Under the pieces are notes generated by a model. It searched no databases, was not told the DNA's origin, and saw only the letters and a list, made by a program, of their open reading frames with translations. A program made the position numbers and the translations under genes. From Calycina herbarum (Eukaryota; Ascomycota; Leotiomycetes; Helotiales; Pezizellaceae): 64,000 bases of DNA. This document shows positions 57,428-64,000 of this stretch, one piece after another. How positions within the stretch are numbered: position 1 is the stretch's first letter; each line of letters begins with the position of its first letter. The stretch covers positions 1 through 64,000 of the forward strand of contig LLEY01000184.1 of assembly GCA_001414485.1 (NCBI GenBank), read 5' to 3'.

Positions 57428-59138
57428 CTAAGTTTCCCTCTCGCCCCCCACCTTGAAACCAACAGGCAACTCAACAAGCGAGCCATTCGCCATTACAAAA
57501 TTAGAAAATCGTCTAGCCATCGGAGAAGTATATCGTAACTCAGACACCCCATGCTGCTCACCCATTTCCGCACAGAATCCGGCGCCCATCTCCAGATAGC
57601 GATGCTTCCCATCTACTTCCCAAATCGGAAAACCATACGTCTCCGCTCCATGTGAACCATTCAAAGTGGAGTTTGAAGATTTGAGGTCCAGTGGGGGAGG
57701 AGACATGTTGGTGGTGGATATTGGTAATGCGTCTTGATTATGGACGAAGGTACATAAGCCGCTGAATCGGGAGAATATTCCGTTTCCAAGTGAGTTCACT
57801 CATATCGAAGATGCCTAACCTAGAGGGCCAAGGATCCTTCCGCGTGGCATTGTTTTCGATCAATCCGACTATGCTGAGCATCTGTCGTTTTCCAATTACT
57901 TCGCATCGATGATTCAGGCGATGCGTTACGTTCGCTGGAGCTTTAATCCATTCAAAAGCAGGGAGTGTGAGTATGTAGACGGCGGCAAGATCTGGGAGAA
58001 TATCTGGGTCCATCGGTTTGTTGAAGTCGGAAGTACGTTTTCCACCGTTAATGAATCTGAGGTTGTTCTTGTGTTAATAGTATAATCACGAGTTTCTAGA
58101 ATACCTACTCATACGTACATTTCCCACGTAGCGTTATCAGCAGCTCCGACCCTAGCTGCACAGAATGATACCTTCGAAACCGGTATCGATACACCCGTAG
58201 CCTGTTGGGAGTGAGATTTGCCACTCGAAATGTCGAATATTGTGATGGCAGCCATGGATTGTAACGAGGAAGCCACTTTCCAATTCTGACTGCTAGGTGC
58301 GTCACCTCCAAGAAACACAATAATACCATCACTTCCAAACACTGGCACATATACTGCTTGTCCTACTACAGAAAACCCTTCTTCATGATTAGCCATGCCA
58401 ATGGTACTTGAATTGCTCCATGTCCGATTTTGGAAGTCCTACTCGACTAGACCGGTTATTGCTGTATATTCCACAGTCAGTAAACTATACTTTGAACATT
58501 TCTTCGAAATAAATCTTTTGTGGGAAGAGATATTCTTGGGCTGAAAGAACCCCGTGATGCTTCGTGACACTCAGAAGGAGCAAAAGAAAGGCTGGGAATA
58601 TCAGCCTGGTCTATAACCCCCAATGCCAGAAATAGCGGGATCATTTGTGTAAGCTATGTATCCGCCGAGGGAGTAATATGCCGCTGTCGTAAATAAGTAT
58701 GCAGATCAACAGAGCTCATTATTGATCTGATCGTACCACATTGTTGGATTTCGAGCCTGCATTCGAGTTCCAGTAATTTGTGGAGTTATAATTGGTGCAA
58801 CATCGCTTGTCGTCCACGATGTCCGCAAGTCATAAGAGAGTGTAAAATTCACTAACCTATTATTCGAAGGAAATTTAGACAACAGAAAAAGAACACAAAC
58901 TCCAAGATTTTGACCCAGTCTAGTTTGGAGACCATATCTCCCCAGCATTAATATACAGCCAATCATTAGCTACAACAGCTTGGAAATTGCTAATACACAG
59001 TATTCACGGACATAAAAGAAGAAACTTATAACCCTGAGAGAACCAACAGGTCAAATCCTCCAGGATAAACGAAGCACATCCATATTCGGCAAAAACGGTT
59101 ATGAAGACAAAGATCTTGAACAAGGTGAGAAAGTACAT
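57428..59138 (-). pseudogene. Kelch-repeat protein gene, decayed
   Basis: Read from 59138 leftward. It begins with a signal-peptide-like start ('MYFLTLFKIFVFITVFAEYGCA'), followed by 'AVVANDWLYINAGEIW' and 'NFTLSYDLRTSWT'. The kelch core has 'YYSLGGYIAY', 'TGLVE-stop-DFQNRTWS', 'VYVPVFGSDGIIVFLGGDAPSS' (58370-58290), 'FINGG' and 'AAVYILTLPAFEW' (about 57990-57940), then 'VIGKRQMLSI' and 'LGIFDMSELTW'. Lesions: TAG at 58441-58439 where Tyr is expected; a frameshift after 'ELTW' near 57795, since the kelch-like reading continues in another frame; a stop near 58700; and no transmembrane segment before the C-terminal tail, which family members usually have. In fungi such proteins are cell-surface or membrane-anchored. 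Exon limits are tentative. Confidence 0.8.
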
Positions 59139-60067
59139 TAGACCGGCACCTATCCATAGAAGAGCATTTGAAAAAATGTTGCAGTAAACCCAGAAAAGAA
59201 AAACATTTATAAACGAGAGATGTGTAGCAGACTATATGTGGCTGTGTGCAGGCACATCAAACCGGAAGTACTGTGTACATGTGCATTCGGCCATCAATCC
59301 TTCCTGGAGGGAAAACTTCCAGGTTTGAAGAGGTCTGGTTTCTCCTGCATACGACCACACCATGTTTATGTCTTGACGAAACCATCTTGGAGGCCTGAAC
59401 CAAAAAGAAAAGGAGGGTATTAATATGCAACAGATGTGAGAACTTGATCGCATCGCGACAAGCGCGAGTCGCCCAAGGCGACTAAAAGGAGCCATAGTGA
59501 AACCGATTTTCGGAGCTAAACCTATTTTATCCTAGCATGCCGAATAAGGTCTTTAGCTGGAGTTTTTATCATTTATCCGACTGGAAGCATTCTGGTTGCA
59601 ATGAAGGATCAGGAGGGTGCGTAATAAAGTATGCAAGAAAAGGGAGATTACGAGGTTGTTTCTGGGAGGGTTGAGCTTGAGGGGTTGGAGAAAAAGCACC
59701 AATGAAAAATGGCCGAGGGGTCAAATTAGTCCACGTGATGATTCTTTCCCATTTGGGGGCTATAAACATGCTAATGGACAGGTGCATTACCTACAGAGTT
59801 AACTCATAGCTTACTGATTTCTTTGGTTTCCAGGTTCCAGGCTAAAGTTATACTTGGTATCACATGACAAGTCTCCACAATTTTGGAATTTTAGGGGTCA
59901 CATCAGGGGTATCCATTTTGAGTTTTGCTTTGAGAGGGGGGTATCAATATGCTATCTATCTACACTATTATGAATCACTATACACATTCTCTATCGCCAA
60001 ATTTTCTACCCAAACGCCAACTGCTATGCGTAAACGAGGAATAGAAGTGAACCTCCATGTCTAAAGC
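59139..60067. other. Intergenic region, no gene seen
   Basis: Normal composition. Short frames on both strands have no coding character and overlap one another. It contains the upstream region of the kelch gene and the 3' flank of the MFS gene. Confidence 0.6.
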
Positions 60068-61916
60068 TCAATGTGCCTTTTCAGGTGTAACGAGCGTACC
60101 GTCTGCGCTCGTTCGGCTCGGGACGACAGTCTCGTTATCCGTCAAAGTCCCGTCATCCTTCTGAGACTTGAGAGTCTCATCCTCCATCTTTTCCGCCTTG
60201 CTATCATCCGATCCACCCTCAGACTTATTCTTCAAACTCTTCCATTCCATGAAGATACCTCCAATGATACCAGCAGCTGCAAGTCCAACTCCCAATCTGA
60301 ATGTATTCATAAGAGCACCATTATAAGCATCCAAAGCAAGCGGTAGCATAGCAGCAGGGACAACATTACGAAGTTGCGTCGCACCAGTGTTGACGATTTG
60401 GGCAGCGCTGACATTAGCGATCTTGCTGAAATTGCTGACGATGCCGTGTGTGAAGATTGTTTGCGCGACTGAAGTCCATATCGCGCCTCCAAATCCTTGC
60501 ATGAAGAACATAAGAGAGACACCCGTCATGACGTCTTTGTTTTTGAGGCATGTCTGGGCGGCCATTGAAGGTTGTTGCATTCCCAATCCCAATCCGAAAC
60601 CGAAAATGAATTGATAACCAATCCATTTGGACGAAGAGCTATCGGGTGTTAATGTTGTGATGAGCCCAGCACCCTATATTATAATTAGCACGATCTCGAT
60701 CGATAAGTGAGATTAAAAACTTACTATGGCTGATATAACAGAGCTTGCTAAAAGTTGGCCTACGTAATATCCGGATTTTTGAGTAATGACTCCAGAAATG
60801 ATGCTAGCAGCAACCAATGCAAGGACCAATGGCAAAGTATCAATTCCAGAGGTAATAGCTGATGCCCCTTTGATCGCTTGGAACCACAGGGGAAGAAAGT
60901 AAACCATGACCATCATTGATCCTGGAGAAATTGCAGAGAAGTAGGCGCCTGCGAGAACGCTACGTTGCTTGAGAATACGCACTGGGATCGTAGCATTATC
61001 ACCACTCATGACTTGAATGATGGCGAAGAGGGAAAGCATAACGCCTGCCAAAACGAGTAGAAGAATAATTCGCCAACTTGCCCATGGGTAAGTTGTTCCA
61101 CCCCATTGCAATGCCAATAGAAGGCACAATACAGCCGGGAGAAAGACCGCGGTTCCAAAAGGGTCGAGCTTCATTATTCGAACTTTGAGAGATTCCGTGT
61201 TCTTGCTTGCGGGAGTTTTGAGGATGAAGACAATGATTGCGATAACCACTGCTCCGACTGGCAAATTGATGTAAAAACACCATCTCCACGAGACATTGGT
61301 TGTGAAAGCTCCTCCCACCAATGGCCCTAAAACTGACGCAAGACCAAAGACTGCACCGAAAACTCCTTGGAACATTGGTCTCTTGTGTAGGGGTACTGAA
61401 ACAACCATAATAATAATCACACCACTGAAGATTCCCGCAGATCCAAGTCCAGCTATTGAATTGTCAGCCATGTAGAATAGTTATTTGACGGGGGAATGAC
61501 GTACAAATGGCACGTCCAATGATAAAAGCAACACTATTGGGAGCAGCGCCACAGACTGCACTTCCAATCTCAAAGAGAAGAATTGACCAAAGTAACACCC
61601 ATTTTGGCGAATAGTAGGTGTAGACTCTTCCGAAGACGAGTTGGAATGCACACATGCAAATTAAATACGCTGAAGCGTACCATCCCACATCGTCAATGCT
61701 GTGGAAATCGTCCGTAATTTTTGGAATCGCCGTCCCTATGATTGTGCGATCTAATGCGACAAGAAACATAGATAGATAAAGCGCCATCATTATCAATACC
61801 AGCTTCTTGAATGTTGGGTACACCACTTCTTCCTCTCCCTTGCTTCCAGGCGTCAAACCCCCCTTCTCCATGTCGACTTCCGATGACATCTTCGGCTCTT
61901 TGATTGAATTAGACAT
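60068..61916 (-). CDS. MFS exporter, DHA2 type (14 predicted membrane segments), 581 aa
   Basis: Three exons: 61916-61505, 61452-60725 and 60673-60068. The introns are 52 and 51 bp, GTACGT...AATAG and GTAAGT...ATATAG, and the joined frame is open for 581 codons. A hydrophilic N-terminus of about 45 residues is followed by the first helix ending in '[15 protein letters not shown]', the DHA2 signature near residues 55-70. Exon 2 has '[12 protein letters not shown]' (antiporter motif C) and '[12 protein letters not shown]', both typical of fungal drug and metabolite exporters. Exon 3 has the last helices and an acidic, Lys-rich tail (about 50 residues). Location is inferred as plasma membrane, exporting small molecules or toxins by proton antiport; the substrate is unknown. 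It is divergent from a Zn2Cys6 regulator. No lesions seen. Confidence 0.93.
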
Positions 61917-62650
61917 GAGATGATGTCGTGAAATGCTGGTCCAATTAAGAGAAGAAAAGAGGAATAATAAGAAATGCTTGAGAGCGTAAGAAGCTTTGCT
62001 TGGCTCGAAAATCTAGATCATGGGAGGCTACACGACTATTATACCTAGGTAAATGAAGGGAGAAAGGAATATCTACCAGCCGCTGCACCTTTCGGCGAGC
62101 GACCTGGTTGGCTTTAAGGCTCTCGGGCACTATGAACCCGCGAGGGAGAGTTGGGCGCTCCACTTGGAAAATTGCACCTAAAAGCGTAAGATGTGCCTAG
62201 CTATACTCGTACCTACTAAGGTAAAATCAGACAAAGATTGTCGTCTCTTTTCTCTGAGGGTGATGGAATTGACGTATCGTGAAAAATTCCCTGAAGGAGC
62301 GTAGCGATGACAGCCTCGGAAACTAGTTCGGTCCGAAATCGATCTAACGGACCCGGGCTTTGACGAAAACACGCCCCAATCAGTCTGACCATGACAACTT
62401 GACAACTTCACATTATTGAACCTGCAGACGATTGCGATATCCAGCGCTTGTTGATAGCTATTGGTAGCAGCAGCAGCAGTTACTCGGCTTGGCGAACAAC
62501 ATCAGGGAACAGGGCAAAATCGAGACACCCGACATCTCCCAAAAGTTGCTGCCTCATATGTAAGGCCACAACAAATAGCAGCAAAAAGCCACCCTCGCTT
62601 CTCCGTGCCAAAATCCGAAGGTCCGAGCAAAAGGGGAAGACATACCTGAA
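61917..62650. promoter_or_regulatory. Shared divergent promoter region with two CGG inverted-triplet sites
   Basis: 734 bp between the start codons of the exporter and the regulator. CGG-T-CCG lies at 62329-62335 within the near-palindrome TTCGGTCCGAA, and CGG-AC-CCG at 62348-62355. Inverted CGG triplets are the usual target of dimeric Zn2Cys6 factors (family knowledge). Whether this regulator binds them is inference. Small frames in the region are not convincing genes. Confidence 0.45.
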
Positions 62651-64000
62651 ATGATTGTCTCTTCTGGCAAGGCCCCGGAGCCGGAGCCGAACTCATATTC
62701 GGCACCTAAAATCACCAGGGGCCATAGTTGTATTCTATGTCAACAACGAAAGGTCCGCTGCGATCGACAGAAACCATGTTCGAACTGCATCAAAGCACGA
62801 GCCGAGTGTGTTCAAAGTACTCCAACTCTACCTCGACGACGAAGGAAAAAGGCCACGGATACAGATTTGATGGCTAAAATCCGAAGATACGAACAACTTC
62901 TGAAAACTCATGGTTTGAAGACTGAGGAGGACGGGGAAGAAGGTGTCGAAGAAGGAAGTGTAGACCCTCCTCACGAGTTCACTCCCAATCGAGATTACGG
63001 TGGTCCTTCTCATCAGTCAATTACGATGGCAGTTCCAAGAGCACCTAATGCCGAGACAGGAGCATTATTTACAAACAAAGGAGAATCTCATTACGTAGAA
63101 AAGTAAGCCTCTCTTCCTCTACCAACTAACACTTGCTAAGAAATGCCAGTACACTTTGGGAAAACCTAAGAGAAGAGATAGAAGATCCAAAGGATACTCT
63201 TCATGGGTCAGTTTCCTCGGATGATGAGGGAACTGAAAACAGCATGTACCCATATGCAGAATCCTTTCTCGTTGGTCATTCCCCATCTCCACAGATGTTG
63301 ACCTCGCAACATCCGCAACCAGTACACATATTCAAGCTTTGGCAGACCTTTTTGGTCAACGTCAATCCATTGGTAAAGATGTTTCATGCTCCTACAATGC
63401 AGCAGACAATTCTCGATGCCAGCGGGGATTTGGAAAACGTCTCCCGGCCCACTGAAGCGTTGATGTTTGCTTTTTACATGCTTGCTGTTACATCTCTAAC
63501 TAATGAGGATTGCGAAAATATGTTTGGGGATTCAAGGTCAAATTTAGTCAGAACATACTCTCACGCTACTCAACAGGCGTTGATCAACTCCAAGTTTCTA
63601 AAGTCTTTGAACATTTCAACCCTCCAAGCATTTGCACTCTATCTTGTAAGCCTATTATCTCCTTCCTGCGATTCAACTTCGGGACATTCTACAGTACTCT
63701 TTCTTTCGTATGTTTTTTTTTGGAGATATTATGGGACAATGTATGCCTCCCTAGGACCATGGAATGTGCTAACGAAACAACTAGCTCGGAGCCCAAAAGT
63801 TCTACGATGCTCATGCGATGTGGGTTCTTACCGGCTCTGCAGTACGCATTGCTCAACGACTTGGCCTTCATCGCGATGGCTCACGTTATAAAATGTCACC
63901 ATTCGATGCCGAAATGCGAAGACGAACATGGTGGCAAATTGTCTTTCTCGATGGCAATGCCTCCAAACTTGCAGGCGCTGGCTTTCCCGCTTGGCTTGCC
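62651..64000 (+). CDS. Zn(II)2Cys6 transcription factor, 5' part (runs off the window)
   Basis: Exons: 62651-63102, 63141-63645 and 63785 to beyond 64000. Introns are 63103-63140 (38 bp, short) and 63646-63784 (139 bp), both GTAAGC...AG with a CTAAC-type branch site. Phases agree throughout. The zinc cluster at residues 27-53 is C-x2-C-x6-C-x5-C-x2-C-x6-C ('SCILCQQRKVRCDRQKPCSNC'), followed by a basic linker ('PRRRRKK') and a short predicted coiled coil. The middle homology region starts around 63330 ('IFKLWQTFLVNVNPLVKMFH') and continues with 'MWVLTGSAVRIAQRLGLHRDG' in exon 3, typical of Fungal_trans. It is a nuclear DNA-binding activator or repressor, probably of the divergent exporter. The C-terminus is not seen. 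Confidence 0.92.

Noticed and set aside
59220..60064. Several short frames on both strands between the kelch and MFS genes
   Set aside because: They overlap one another, have no motif or splice extension, and look random.
62178..62650. Small frames between exporter and regulator
   Set aside because: No family features, and they overlap the divergent promoter; treated as non-coding.

Overview
The window is genomic DNA from a filamentous ascomycete (Pezizomycotina). Three things point there: short GT-AG introns with CTAAC-type branch sites, gene families confined to or typical of this group (Zn(II)2Cys6 regulator, 14-segment MFS exporter, fungal rhodopsin-like membrane protein, P450, kelch protein), and a strong signature of repeat-induced point mutation (RIP). 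A leotiomycete is possible, but this is only an impression from the protein families.

Bases 1 to about 55,600 are one nested transposon block, apart from a relict single-copy island at about 32,335-34,388. In the block CA and TG dinucleotides are nearly absent and TA is very abundant. Ancestral Gln and Trp codons read as stops, His and Cys ligands read as Tyr, and catalytic Asp reads as Asn. The insertion order can be read from target-site duplications (TSDs). A Copia element (4563-10578) sits in the gag of an inverted copy of its own family. A Gypsy element (13.66-16.74 kb, continuing at 29.95-30.79 kb) is split inside its reverse transcriptase by a second Gypsy (16736-29953). That one is split by a chromodomain Gypsy (19083-25001). 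A third large Gypsy (35847-55003) carries a Tad-like LINE (36594-41797) and a reverse-oriented Gypsy (42780-50833), and the latter carries three solo LTRs of its own. Two pogo-type DNA transposase relics lie at 2.0-2.9 and 11.6-12.8 kb.

The island holds the 5' part of a rhodopsin-like gene (minus strand) and a P450 relic (plus strand) that has lost its middle and its heme cysteine. Both have in-frame stops of RIP type.

Bases 55,600-64,000 are ordinary gene space: an intact hypothetical gene (55771-56532), an intergenic stretch with MITE-like inverted repeats, a decayed kelch-repeat gene (57428-59138), an intact three-exon MFS exporter (60068-61916, minus strand) and, divergent from it, a Zn2Cys6 transcription factor (62651 to beyond 64000). 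The exporter and regulator share a 734-bp intergenic region containing two inverted CGG-triplet sites, the arrangement expected of a regulator next to its target exporter.

The most unusual signals are extra reading frames between pol and the 3' LTR in the related Gypsy lineages. Two copies have an antisense coiled-coil frame conserved at protein level. Two copies of a sister lineage have a sense-strand frame instead. Several nested insertions can also be undone to the base using TSDs and an empty-site paralogue.
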